Assembly: GCA_937898265.1 (NCBI GenBank)
Contig: CALEJM010000032.1
Coordinates: 1-8,584, forward strand
Direction: 5' to 3'
Source of the DNA: an uncultured Porphyromonadaceae bacterium
GTDB taxonomy: Bacteria > Bacteroidota > Bacteroidia > Bacteroidales > Paludibacteraceae
Length of the DNA: 8,584 bases
This document shows positions 1 through 6,998 of this stretch, in pieces (position 1 is the stretch's first letter; each line of letters starts with the position of its first letter). Position numbers and translations under genes: made by a program. Below the pieces are notes generated by a model that was given only the letters and a program-made list of their open reading frames with translations, was not told the origin of the DNA and searched no databases.

Positions 1-1
1 T

Positions 2-2032
2 TCCGTGGTGCTTGCGCACCAGACAACCGAGGAGCCGATTGCGAGGGTCCGCGAGGTGCTGCGCGTGAAGCGGCGTCTCGGGCTTTTCGACGATCCGCGC
101 ATCGACGCGGAGAAGGAGCTCAAGGAGCTGGAGGCGCTGCAGCAGGCAGCCGCCGCTCCCGCAGTCAAGGAATCACTTGGCGGACTATTCGACCAAGAGG
201 GCGCACAAGAGGAAGAGACAGAGGCTCCAATCCCTACTTCCTCGTTCAACATAGAGGGTTTCCACCTCATTGCAACCGCCGACGAGCTGACCTCAGAACT
301 CTCACACCTCGAGTCGTGCAGCAACCTTGAGTTCTTCTGCCTCCTCACCACGTTGGAAGCCATGAAGGCTCAACCGCTGGCCCTCGGCGTACAGACAGCG
401 CCCAACAAAGGTTTCGTGGTCAAATTTCCTGCCGACAAAGCGGGTATCACCACACTGTTGAAACACTTTCAACCACTCTTTGAAAACGAACACATCAGCA
501 AGACGAGCTGCGGACTGAAGCCGTTCATCGTCATGCTCCAACGATACGACATCGCACTCAACGGACCGCTCTTCGACACCGAAGTGGCCCACTACGTGCT
601 GAATGCCGAACTGCCTCATCTCCTTGAAGCACTCGCCGAGCAGCAACTCCACACGATGCTGACCGCCATCCCTGCTACCAAAGGCAACGAAGAGGCTCTC
701 CGACAGGCTCTCAACGACACGCTCCTGCTCACCATTGCGGCAGAACGCACCCTCGCAGTGACACAGCTTAGTCCGATGCTCCACAAAGAGATTGAAGATG
801 CCAACCTCCAGACACTCTGCTACGACATCGAGATGCCATTGATTCGTGTGCTGGCAGCTATGGAGTTTGAAGGCGTGCTCATCGACGACTTCGCCTTGGC
901 CAATCTCTCGCAAGATTTCACAGTGCGCCTCAGCGGCATCGAAGCACAAATCCGCAAGTTTGCCGATGGTCCTATCAATGTCAACTCCCCCAAGCAGATA
1001 GGCGAACTGCTGTTTGCCCAACTCAAGATTGTAGAGAAACCACGTCGCACCAAGAGCGGACAGTTTGTGACCGACGAGGAGACCCTCACCGCCCTACGCG
1101 ACGCCCATCCCGTAGTGCCTCTCATCCTCGAATACCGAGGCATGAAGAAACTGCTCAGCACCTATATCGATGCCCTTCCTGCCATGGTCAACAACCAGAC
1201 AGGACGCATCCACACCTCGTTCAACCAGACCGTAACAGCCACCGGACGACTGAGTTCGTCGAATCCAAACTTACAGAACATCCCGATTCGCGACGCCAAC
1301 GGACAGCTTATACGCCGCGCCTTTGTGCCCAACGACGGCGAACTATTTCTCTCTGCCGACTACTCGCAGATTGAGTTGAGGCTGATGGCTCACCTCAGCG
1401 GCGACGAAGCTCTCTGCAACGCCTTCCGCGCCGACCACGACGTTCACGCTGCCACCGCCGCACAGATATTCAAAGTGCCTATTGAGGAGGTGACCCCAGA
1501 GATGCGCCGCAAAGCCAAGACCGCCAACTTCGGCATCATCTACGGCATCTCAGCCTTCGGACTCGCCGAGCGCCTCAACGTGCCACGTGGCGAAGCCTCC
1601 GAACTCATCGAGCACTACTTCCAATCGTTCCCTGGTGTGCGCCGCTTCATTGAGCAACAGCAGGAACTCGCTGCACGTCAAGGTTATGTTGAGACACTCT
1701 ACCACCGCCGACGTCAGTTGCCCGATATCAACTCCAAGAACGCCACCGTTCGCGGATTTGCACAACGCAACGCCGTCAACGCCCCTATCCAAGGCACAGC
1801 GGCCGACATCATGAAACTCGCCATGGTTCGTATCTACAACATGGTGAAAGCCAGCGGGCTGAAGGCACATCTCTTGGTTCAAGTTCACGACGAGGTGGAC
1901 TTCTCTGTTGCCCCATCAGAAGTGGAACAGCTGCGCGCCATCATCACCGAGGCCATGGAACAAGCTGTGGCCCTCTCCGTTCCGCTCCGCGTGGACATCG
2001 GCACTGGCAACAACTGGCTGGAGGCTCACTAA
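2..2032 (+). CDS. polA: DNA polymerase I, C-terminal part (5' end outside window)
   Basis: Repair and replication polymerase that fills gaps and replaces Okazaki primers. The frame is open at the left edge, so the 5'-3' exonuclease domain is missing here. Visible order: a linker (to about base 240), a 3'-5' exonuclease-like domain (about 240-830), then a complete family A polymerase domain. Polymerase hallmarks are intact: TATGRLSSSNPNLQNIP (from 1235), motif A DYSQIELRL (from 1358), motif B RRKAKTANFGIIYG (1505-1546) and motif C QVHDE (1880-1894). The exonuclease domain seems to lack its metal-binding acids: the expected DTET is replaced by a CLLTTLE stretch near 338, and the NxxxD motif is not recognisable near 503-528. 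The first ~165 bases are unusually GC-rich and their peptide is not typical of Pol I (see findings). The GTG at base 5 is unlikely to be a true start. smpB follows after 15 nt. Confidence 0.95.
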   Translation, partial: SVVLAHQTTEEPIARVREVLRVKRRLGLFDDPRIDAEKELKELEALQQAAAAPAVKESLGGLFDQEGAQEEETEAPIPTSSFNIEGFHLIATADELTSELSHLESCSNLEFFCLLTTLEAMKAQPLALGVQTAPNKGFVVKFPADKAGITTLLKHFQPLFENEHISKTSCGLKPFIVMLQRYDIALNGPLFDTEVAHYVLNAELPHLLEALAEQQLHTMLTAIPATKGNEEALRQALNDTLLLTIAAERTLAVTQLSPMLHKEIEDANLQTLCYDIEMPLIRVLAAMEFEGVLIDDFALANLSQDFTVRLSGIEAQIRKFADGPINVNSPKQIGELLFAQLKIVEKPRRTKSGQFVTDEETLTALRDAHPVVPLILEYRGMKKLLSTYIDALPAMVNNQTGRIHTSFNQTVTATGRLSSSNPNLQNIPIRDANGQLIRRAFVPNDGELFLSADYSQIELRLMAHLSGDEALCNAFRADHDVHAATAAQIFKVPIEEVTPEMRRKAKTANFGIIYGISAFGLAERLNVPRGEASELIEHYFQSFPGVRRFIEQQQELAARQGYVETLYHRRRQLPDINSKNATVRGFAQRNAVNAPIQGTAADIMKLAMVRIYNMVKASGLKAHLLVQVHDEVDFSVAPSEVEQLRAIITEAMEQAVALSVPLRVDIGTGNNWLEAH

Positions 2033-2047
2033 AAACAACTCTATCAG

Positions 2048-2503
2048 ATGAAAGGAAAAAAGAAAAACATAGAAATCAGCAACCGTAAGGCACACTACCT
2101 CTATCACCTCTCCGACAAATATACCGCCGGACTGGTGTTGGCAGGCACCGAAATCAAGTCGATTCGCGAAGGCAAGGCAGGTCTCAACGATGCCTACTGC
2201 GCCTTCACCAACCACGAGTTGTGGGTGCTCAACATGCATATCGCTGAGTATCGCCTCGGCACCTACTACAACCACAGTGCCACACGCCAACGCAAACTGC
2301 TGCTCAACCGTCGCGAACTGAACAAACTGGAACGCGCCACCAAAGACACCGGCACGACCATCATCCCAACCCGACTCTTCATCAACGAGAAGGGATACGC
2401 CAAACTGGAGATTTATCTTGCCCGAGGTAAAAAACTCTACGACAAGCGCGAAACCATCAAAGAGCGCGATACTTCCCGCGACCTCGACCGCCGTCTTCGT
2501 TAA
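2048..2503 (+). CDS. smpB: SsrA-binding protein SmpB
   Basis: Small RNA-binding protein that partners tmRNA (SsrA) in trans-translation, rescuing stalled ribosomes and tagging unfinished peptides for degradation. The 151 residues match the usual family length. Family signatures run throughout: [20 protein letters not shown] (residues 12-31), then [11 protein letters not shown], the [12 protein letters not shown] core with its basic residues, and the C-terminal [17 protein letters not shown] followed by an Arg-rich tail, the part that enters the empty mRNA channel. The ATG lies 15 nt after the polA stop with no clear Shine-Dalgarno site, only an A-rich leader, as is usual in Bacteroidota. It is probably co-transcribed with polA and ends just before a strong intrinsic terminator. 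No ssrA gene is visible in the window. Confidence 0.97.
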   Translation: MKGKKKNIEISNRKAHYLYHLSDKYTAGLVLAGTEIKSIREGKAGLNDAYCAFTNHELWVLNMHIAEYRLGTYYNHSATRQRKLLLNRRELNKLERATKDTGTTIIPTRLFINEKGYAKLEIYLARGKKLYDKRETIKERDTSRDLDRRLR

Positions 2504-2524
2504 TCCAACAATAAGATAATGGTC

Positions 2525-2558
2525 AAACCATCCTTTTTCAAGGGTGGTTTTTTATTTT
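2525..2558 (+). terminator. Rho-independent terminator of polA-smpB
   Basis: An 11-base-pair stem (AAACCATCCTT at 2525-2535 pairing with AAGGGTGGTTT at 2540-2550, one T-G wobble) encloses the loop TTTC and runs into a T tract broken by one A (2551-2558). It lies 21 nt after the smpB stop and is correctly placed and oriented to end the + strand transcript. Confidence 0.92.
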
Positions 2559-2569
2559 CTCACAAAGAC

Positions 2570-2601
2570 AAAAAAAGAGTTCTGCCACAACGACAGAACC
2601 C
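2570..2601 (-). terminator. Rho-independent terminator of the minus-strand operon
   Basis: Read on the - strand, GGGTTCTG (2601-2594) pairs with CAGAACTC (2584-2577) as an 8-base-pair stem with one G-T wobble and a 9-nt loop, followed by seven T residues (2576-2570). It lies 22 nt beyond the stop of the RluA-family gene, so it should end the long - strand operon. Between it and that stop is a perfect AT-only-core inverted repeat, ACATTAT/ATAATGT (2605-2621, loop ATA), too weak to be a terminator by itself. Confidence 0.88.
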
Positions 2602-2623
2602 TTCACATTATATAATAATGTAG

Positions 2624-3307
2624 TTATTCGGCAATTTTTTCTGCTGCCACGCGCCACAACGGATCGTTGGGCACAGGAGCTACGATGAGCGTTGGTTGTT
2701 TCGTTACAGGATGCACGAAACTAAGGCTGTGCGCATGCAAAGAGATACCTCCGTCAGGATTGGAGCGAGGAGCACCATATTTGAGGTCGCCTTTGATAGG
2801 ACAGCCCATCGTGGAGAGTTGACAGCGAATCTGATGATGACGACCCGTCTCCAGATGCACCTCAAGGAGCGTGTAGCGGTCGAGACGCACGAGGGTGCGA
2901 TAGTGCAACACCGCCCGCTTTGCGTCGCCTACGGGCTTCTGATGGGCAAAACTCTTGTTCTTGGCTCCATCCCTCACAAGGTAGTGCTCCAACGTGCCCT
3001 CAGGCTCTCTGGGTGCGCCGCAGACAAGTGCCCAATAGACCTTCTCCACCTTATGCTCAGCAAACATCGCATTCATACGCGCCAAAGCCTTCGACGTCTT
3101 GGCAAACACCACAGCGCCCGTCACCGGACGGTCCAGACGGTGGGTCACGCCAAGAAAGACATTGCCCGGCTTGGCATACGCCTCCTTGAGATACTGCTTG
3201 ATGCGGTCGGGAAGCGTCTCGTCGCCCGTGCGGTCGCCTTGAACGAGGTCTGACGAGCCTTTGTTAACGGCAATAAGGTGATTATCTTCGTAAAGAATAT
3301 CTAACAC
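2624..3307 (-). CDS. RluA-family RNA pseudouridine synthase
   Basis: Converts specific uridines in rRNA or tRNA to pseudouridine; the target base cannot be told from sequence. It is a 227-residue single-domain enzyme without an N-terminal S4 domain. It opens with ILYEDNHLIAVNK (residues 4-16). The catalytic motif is HRLDRPVTG (56-64) with Asp59 as the expected nucleophile. Later signatures are VEKVYWALV (87-95), LETGRHHQIRCQL (152-164) and GDLKYGA (173-179). The start is GTG at 3307: no ATG lies between the lepB stop and the conserved N terminus, and the gap to that stop is only 5 nt, suggesting translational coupling. It is the last gene of the operon. The family is certain; assignment to RluA, RluC, RluD or TruC subtypes is not. 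Confidence 0.93.
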   Translation of the reverse strand: MLDILYEDNHLIAVNKGSSDLVQGDRTGDETLPDRIKQYLKEAYAKPGNVFLGVTHRLDRPVTGAVVFAKTSKALARMNAMFAEHKVEKVYWALVCGAPREPEGTLEHYLVRDGAKNKSFAHQKPVGDAKRAVLHYRTLVRLDRYTLLEVHLETGRHHQIRCQLSTMGCPIKGDLKYGAPRSNPDGGISLHAHSLSFVHPVTKQPTLIVAPVPNDPLWRVAAEKIAE

Positions 3308-3312
3308 AGCTA

Positions 3313-4815
3313 CTATCGTTTAGCGTTACGGAACAAGCGGTTGAGGCGCAGACGACCCTCCGACCAACTGCGTTCCTTATCCAAAGAGAGCCATACGAAG
3401 ACAGGACGACCAACGATATGGTCCTCAGGAACGAAACCCCACATACGGGAGTCGGCAGAGTTGTCGCGATTGTCGCCCATCATCCAATAATAATCCATCT
3501 TAAAGGTATAGCTCTTAGCCTCTTGACCATTAACATAGGCTTTGCCGTTGCGGAAGTCGAGGGTATTGCCTTCGTAGGAGGTGATGATACGCTCGTAGCG
3601 CAAGAGGTTGTCCTCGGTCAGTTCGATGGTCTCACCCTTCTTAGGAATATAGAGCGGACCATAGTTGTGGACGCTCCAACGCTGTGAATATGCCAATGGG
3701 AAGATGGTGTTGTAGGCGTCGGGCACCTCGGTCTCCTGCTTCACAGCCTTGACAAAAGGAATGCTCTTGACTTTCTGGAGGGTAGCTTTTGTCAGAGAGA
3801 GACGGAACACGCGACCGCGGAGATTGCCCAGCGTGTCGCAACCGATGGCAAGATATTTCAAGAGCTCAGGATTGGAGATTTCGTAACTCTCGTCGAGGCG
3901 GATATCCAGTTTCTTCAACATCTCGGCAGAGAAGGTAGTGCCGTCAGTCTCCACGTAGTAGGAGTGCTGCAGATGCTCTGGGTCATCCAAAGCCTGGCCG
4001 TTGATATAGACCACGTCGTTGCGAATCTCCAAAGTCTCGCCTGGCAAACCGATACAACGCTTCACGTAGTTCTCGCGCTTGTCGACAGGACGCCAAATCA
4101 CCTCGCCAAACATCGTCTCGTTGTATCTGATAGCCTCAGCACCTTTCTTGAGACGCTCGCGGTATTCAGCAAAACCGACCACGCTATCAGCCACAACAGG
4201 CATGGTAGCAAAGGAGTTATAGTAGCATAGGGTGTAGAAATCGGGGTTGGAAACCTTGAGAGGCACGGTGTCGCCAGCAGGGAAGTTGAACACAACGATG
4301 TCACCACGCTGAACTTCATGGAAACCTTTCAGACGACGGTATTCCCATTGCGGATTCTCAATATACGACTTGGCATTACCAAAAGGCAACGTGTTCTGTA
4401 CCAAAGGCATTGAGAGTGGCGTGTTAGGGATACGAGGACCGTATGCCACCTTGCTCACATAGAGGAAATCGCCAACGAGGAGCGTCTTCTCCAACGAGGA
4501 GGAAGGAATCTGATAGTTCTGGAAAAGGTAGAGATTGATGAAATAGACTGCCACCAAGGCAAATACGATGGCATCAATCCATGAGCAGACGGTGTAGACA
4601 AATTTGTTTTTGGTCTTCTTCCAGAAATCCCAAGGGATGAAACGGGTGATGAAGGCATCGAAGATGAGCGGCAACAGGAAGAGCCACCAGAAATTGCCTA
4701 CCCATACAATAAACAGGATGTAGAGGATGCACCACAAGGCACAGGATATCCATTTGCGAACTGGCTTGTAGAAACGCTCGCGAAGGGTTGGTTTTGAGTT
4801 ATTTTCTTGTTCCAT
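3313..4815 (-). CDS. lepB: Signal peptidase I (large Bacteroidales type)
   Basis: Membrane serine protease that removes signal peptides from exported proteins on the outer face of the inner membrane. At 500 residues it is much longer than E. coli LepB (324). Hydrophobic segments at about 24-40, 41-60 and 79-98 would anchor it. The nucleophile is Ser107 in IPSSSLEKTLLVGD (103-116); Leu follows it where many homologues have Met. The general-base Lys252 is in NYVKRCIGLPGE (249-260), and the C-terminal box GDNRDNSADSRMWGFVP is at 447-463. Between the Lys box and the last box there is about 190 residues, including a probable inserted domain (roughly 290-400) that I do not recognise as a separate family. 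Two tandem TAG stops end the gene. The ATG lies 21 nt after dapB and follows a short element shared with the dapB leader. Confidence 0.96.
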   Translation of the reverse strand: MEQENNSKPTLRERFYKPVRKWISCALWCILYILFIVWVGNFWWLFLLPLIFDAFITRFIPWDFWKKTKNKFVYTVCSWIDAIVFALVAVYFINLYLFQNYQIPSSSLEKTLLVGDFLYVSKVAYGPRIPNTPLSMPLVQNTLPFGNAKSYIENPQWEYRRLKGFHEVQRGDIVVFNFPAGDTVPLKVSNPDFYTLCYYNSFATMPVVADSVVGFAEYRERLKKGAEAIRYNETMFGEVIWRPVDKRENYVKRCIGLPGETLEIRNDVVYINGQALDDPEHLQHSYYVETDGTTFSAEMLKKLDIRLDESYEISNPELLKYLAIGCDTLGNLRGRVFRLSLTKATLQKVKSIPFVKAVKQETEVPDAYNTIFPLAYSQRWSVHNYGPLYIPKKGETIELTEDNLLRYERIITSYEGNTLDFRNGKAYVNGQEAKSYTFKMDYYWMMGDNRDNSADSRMWGFVPEDHIVGRPVFVWLSLDKERSWSEGRLRLNRLFRNAKR

Positions 4816-4819
4816 AATC

Positions 4820-4832
4820 GTATCTGTCAGTT
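4820..4832 (-). repeat. 13-nt leader element before lepB (copy 1)
   Basis: On the - strand this reads AACTGACAGATAC and sits 4 nt before the lepB ATG. It differs by one base from the element before dapB at 5562-5574. The match is seen directly in sequence; its role is unknown. It could be a translation-initiation leader element or a chance match. Confidence 0.5.
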
Positions 4833-4836
4833 AGTG

Positions 4837-5559
4837 TTAGAAACCTATCATATCGTGCATTGAGAGGAAACCGTGGTGGGTGGCAGCAAACTCGGCAGCC
4901 ATGACGGCACCCAAGGCAAAGCCCTCGCGACTCTTGGCGGAGTGGGTGAAGGTGATGACGTCGGCATCGCTCTCGTAGACCAAAGAGTGGATGCCTGGCA
5001 CCTGACCCTCGCGGATAGCCTCCACAGGGAGCGTGCCGGGAGCAGCATGGGTGGTGTCTGTCAATGCCCAATTACTGTAGTTGTCCAACTCAGGGAGGAT
5101 GGTCTCAGCAAGGGTGATGGCAGTGCCGCTTGGGGCATCTTTCTTAGCTGTATGGTGGGTCTCGGAGAGGCGCACGCCATACTGTTTGTAAGGGTTCATC
5201 AACTCAGCGAGACGACGGTTGGCCTCCATGAAGAGGTTGACACCAATACTGAAGTTAGAAGCCCAAAAGAGGGTGTAGCCGCTAGCTTCCACCTCTTGAC
5301 GAACGGCATCCAACTGTGCTGTCCAGCCCGTGGTGCCCGAAACAACCTTGACCCCCTCTTTCCACGCCTCGCGGTAGTTGGCCACAGCGGCAGAAGGAGT
5401 GGTGAACTCAATGGCAACTTCGGCACTGCGGAAAGCGTCGGAGTGGATATCGCTCATATTATCAACATCGATACGTGCCACGATAGTATGTCCTCGTTGG
5501 AGGGCAATCTTCTCGATGAGTTGTCCCATCTTGCCGTATCCTATCAATGCTAATTTCAT
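4837..5559 (-). CDS. dapB: 4-hydroxy-tetrahydrodipicolinate reductase
   Basis: Cytoplasmic NAD(P)H-dependent reductase of the diaminopimelate/lysine pathway, making tetrahydrodipicolinate from 4-hydroxy-tetrahydrodipicolinate for peptidoglycan and lysine. The N-terminal Rossmann fold shows GYGKMG (7-12). SGTTGW (74-79) and SNFSIGVN (101-108) follow. The substrate/catalytic motif ETHHTAKKDAPSGTA (133-147) keeps both His residues (135, 136) and Lys139, the equivalents of E. coli His159, His160 and Lys163. The tail carries SREGFALGAV (210-219). At 240 residues it is shorter than E. coli DapB (273), as is usual in Bacteroidota. The ATG is 15 nt after aroB. That gap is too short for a lysine riboswitch, so any lysine control would act at the distant operon promoter. 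Confidence 0.97.
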   Translation of the reverse strand: MKLALIGYGKMGQLIEKIALQRGHTIVARIDVDNMSDIHSDAFRSAEVAIEFTTPSAAVANYREAWKEGVKVVSGTTGWTAQLDAVRQEVEASGYTLFWASNFSIGVNLFMEANRRLAELMNPYKQYGVRLSETHHTAKKDAPSGTAITLAETILPELDNYSNWALTDTTHAAPGTLPVEAIREGQVPGIHSLVYESDADVITFTHSAKSREGFALGAVMAAEFAATHHGFLSMHDMIGF

Positions 5560-5561
5560 TT

Positions 5562-5574
5562 GTATCTGTAAGTT
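5562..5574 (-). repeat. 13-nt leader element before dapB (copy 2)
   Basis: On the - strand this reads AACTTACAGATAC. It starts directly after the aroB TAA and ends 2 nt before the dapB ATG. It matches the pre-lepB element at 4820-4832 in 12 of 13 positions. No equally good copy was seen before the other genes in the window. Confidence 0.5.
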
Positions 5575-6636
5575 TTAATTTTCTCGTATAAAATCAAGTG
5601 CCTCAAAAATCTCCTCTTTGGCAACCTCCTGCTTGACGCGGACGTCGCCCAAGTCACCCAAAAGGGTGAAATAGATTTTGCCGAACTCATTCTTTTTGTC
5701 GTTCTTCATCAGCGCAAGGATGGTCTCGTAGTCGTTGCAGTCGAAGGCAATGGGTGCAAACTCGTTCTTGGCAAGCGGCATCAGCCACTGTAGATATTGC
5801 TTCGGAAAATTGAATTTGACTACGGAGAGATAGAGGGCACATAGCAAACCCCACATCACTGCTGTGCCGTGCGAAATAGGTCGGTAGCCCTTCTTGACCA
5901 TCAGCGCCTCAAAGGCGTGGGCAAAGGTGTGACCGAGGTTGAGCGCGTGGCGCAGACCGAGGTCGTGGGGGTCGTTGGCAGCATAATGTTGCTTGACCTT
6001 CACATTACGCTTGAGCAGGTTGAGAAACTTCTGCTGTCCCAAACTCTCATAGTTTGTTTTGATCGTGTCAACAACCATCTTCTCGTTGGTGAGTAAGGCA
6101 TGTTTAAGCATCTCGGCCCATCCGGCATAGAACTCACCCTCGGAGATGGTGGCGAGGAAACGGAGGTCGATAGCAACACAAGCGGCAGGGGCAAATAGTC
6201 CGATCTGATTCTTCAGTCCGCCGAAATTAAAGCCTGTCTTACTGCCTACAGAGGCATCGACGATGGCGAGTATCGAGGTGGGTATATTGACAAAACGGAT
6301 GCCACGCTGATAGGTGGCAGCAGCAAAACCGCCAAGGTCGGTCACGACGCCGCCGCCCAGGTTGATGAGCAGACTATGGCGCGTCACTCCCAACTGCATC
6401 ATCTGATTCCAAAGCGACTCCACCGTGGAGAGGGTCTTCACCTCGTCGCCCGCTTCGATAGTGATGACGGGAGCCTCGGCAAGTTGTGGCAGACTCTCCA
6501 ACAGCAGCGGGAGACAGTGTTTCCGCGTGTTTTTATCACAGAATATCACCACCTTGTCGCTGTCGTTGACGAAAGGCAACAACACCTCATCCAGTGTTTT
6601 CGTGAAACAGATATTGCTTGACTGTTTAGAGTTCAT
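5575..6636 (-). CDS. aroB: 3-dehydroquinate synthase
   Basis: Second enzyme of the shikimate pathway: converts DAHP to 3-dehydroquinate using NAD and a divalent metal. The 353 residues match the family length. Visible signatures are GDEVKTL (63-69), the nucleotide-binding GGGVVTDLGGF (94-104), IPTSILAIVDASVGSKTG (118-135), the metal-site region GWAEMLKH with Glu175, LNLGHTFAHAFE (232-243) with two His, and SHGTAV (255-260) with His256. The metal ligands Glu plus two His are therefore present. Small departures from the common pattern (VDASVGSKTG for VDSSVGGKTG, HGTAV for HGEAV) fall at positions that vary within the family. The ATG overlaps the VanZ-like stop as ATGA, indicating translational coupling, and dapB follows after 15 nt. 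Confidence 0.97.
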   Translation of the reverse strand: MNSKQSSNICFTKTLDEVLLPFVNDSDKVVIFCDKNTRKHCLPLLLESLPQLAEAPVITIEAGDEVKTLSTVESLWNQMMQLGVTRHSLLINLGGGVVTDLGGFAAATYQRGIRFVNIPTSILAIVDASVGSKTGFNFGGLKNQIGLFAPAACVAIDLRFLATISEGEFYAGWAEMLKHALLTNEKMVVDTIKTNYESLGQQKFLNLLKRNVKVKQHYAANDPHDLGLRHALNLGHTFAHAFEALMVKKGYRPISHGTAVMWGLLCALYLSVVKFNFPKQYLQWLMPLAKNEFAPIAFDCNDYETILALMKNDKKNEFGKIYFTLLGDLGDVRVKQEVAKEEIFEALDFIREN

Positions 6637-6983
6637 TTTCTTTTATTCCAAAGGTAAACCACCAAGGTCATACAGCAGGCACCCAGCACGTTGGCCACGG
6701 CGTCCCACACGGATACTGACCTCATTGGCACATAGTTTTGCAACCACTCGAACAAGATACCCCAAAGCGAAGGCACCACTATCATCACGCCGAAAATCCA
6801 GCGACGCTCAGCATAGGCAAGATAGTGACTTAGTGCAAAAGCCCCATACATCGCGGCGTGTACCATTTTGTCGGAGAAAGGAACTTCAGACCTCGGAATG
6901 TTATTGCCAGGCAAGAGCGACAACACCCCTATCACGAGGAGTGTCAGCCAGGGCAACCACCGTTTGAGAGATTGGGGAATCAC
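6633..6983 (-). CDS. VanZ-like family membrane protein
   Basis: Small integral membrane protein of 116 residues with about four hydrophobic segments (roughly 9-25, 43-58, 62-77, 93-111). It carries the VanZ-like pattern: LSLLPG (21-26), DKMVHAAMYGAFAL (38-51), then GILFEWLQNYVP (75-86) with Glu79 and Gln82, followed by Arg88, Asp94 and ANVLGA (97-102). VanZ itself confers low-level teicoplanin resistance, but chromosomal members of this size are common in Bacteroidota and their job is unknown; resistance should not be inferred. The start is GTG at 6983: the in-frame codon 15 nt upstream is the deoC stop and no ATG lies between. It ends in a 4-nt ATGA overlap with aroB. Confidence 0.85.
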   Translation of the reverse strand: MIPQSLKRWLPWLTLLVIGVLSLLPGNNIPRSEVPFSDKMVHAAMYGAFALSHYLAYAERRWIFGVMIVVPSLWGILFEWLQNYVPMRSVSVWDAVANVLGACCMTLVVYLWNKRK

Positions 6984-6998
6984 TTGTTCAGTGTGAGA

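Larger units (their letters stand above)
2504..2623. other. Convergent intergenic region
   Basis: The only sizeable gap in the window, 120 nt between the converging smpB and RluA-family genes. It holds the two opposed intrinsic terminators and an AT-rich inverted repeat (2605-2621). I see no small gene or promoter in it. Confidence 0.85.

Noticed and set aside
302..1021. Long 239-codon open frame on the - strand inside polA
   Set aside because: It is antisense to conserved PolA sequence, has no recognisable domain and a Cys/His-rich composition typical of an antisense shadow.
2696..3253. 185-codon + strand frame opposite the RluA-family gene
   Set aside because: Antisense shadow of a gene with all catalytic motifs; no family similarity seen.
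4873..5553. 226-codon + strand frame opposite dapB
   Set aside because: Mirror of the dapB coding sequence; every DapB motif is intact on the other strand and the + peptide has no domain.
5560..5574. Lysine riboswitch or attenuator ahead of dapB
   Set aside because: The gap to aroB is only 15 nt, too short for any riboswitch.
6425..6967. 180-codon + strand frame across aroB and the VanZ-like gene
   Set aside because: Antisense to two well-supported genes; the peptide is Arg/Ser/Pro-rich low complexity without family features.
6633..6983. VanZ-like gene as a glycopeptide resistance determinant
   Set aside because: Only the broad family pattern is present, with no vanHAX or vanRS neighbours; the setting is housekeeping.
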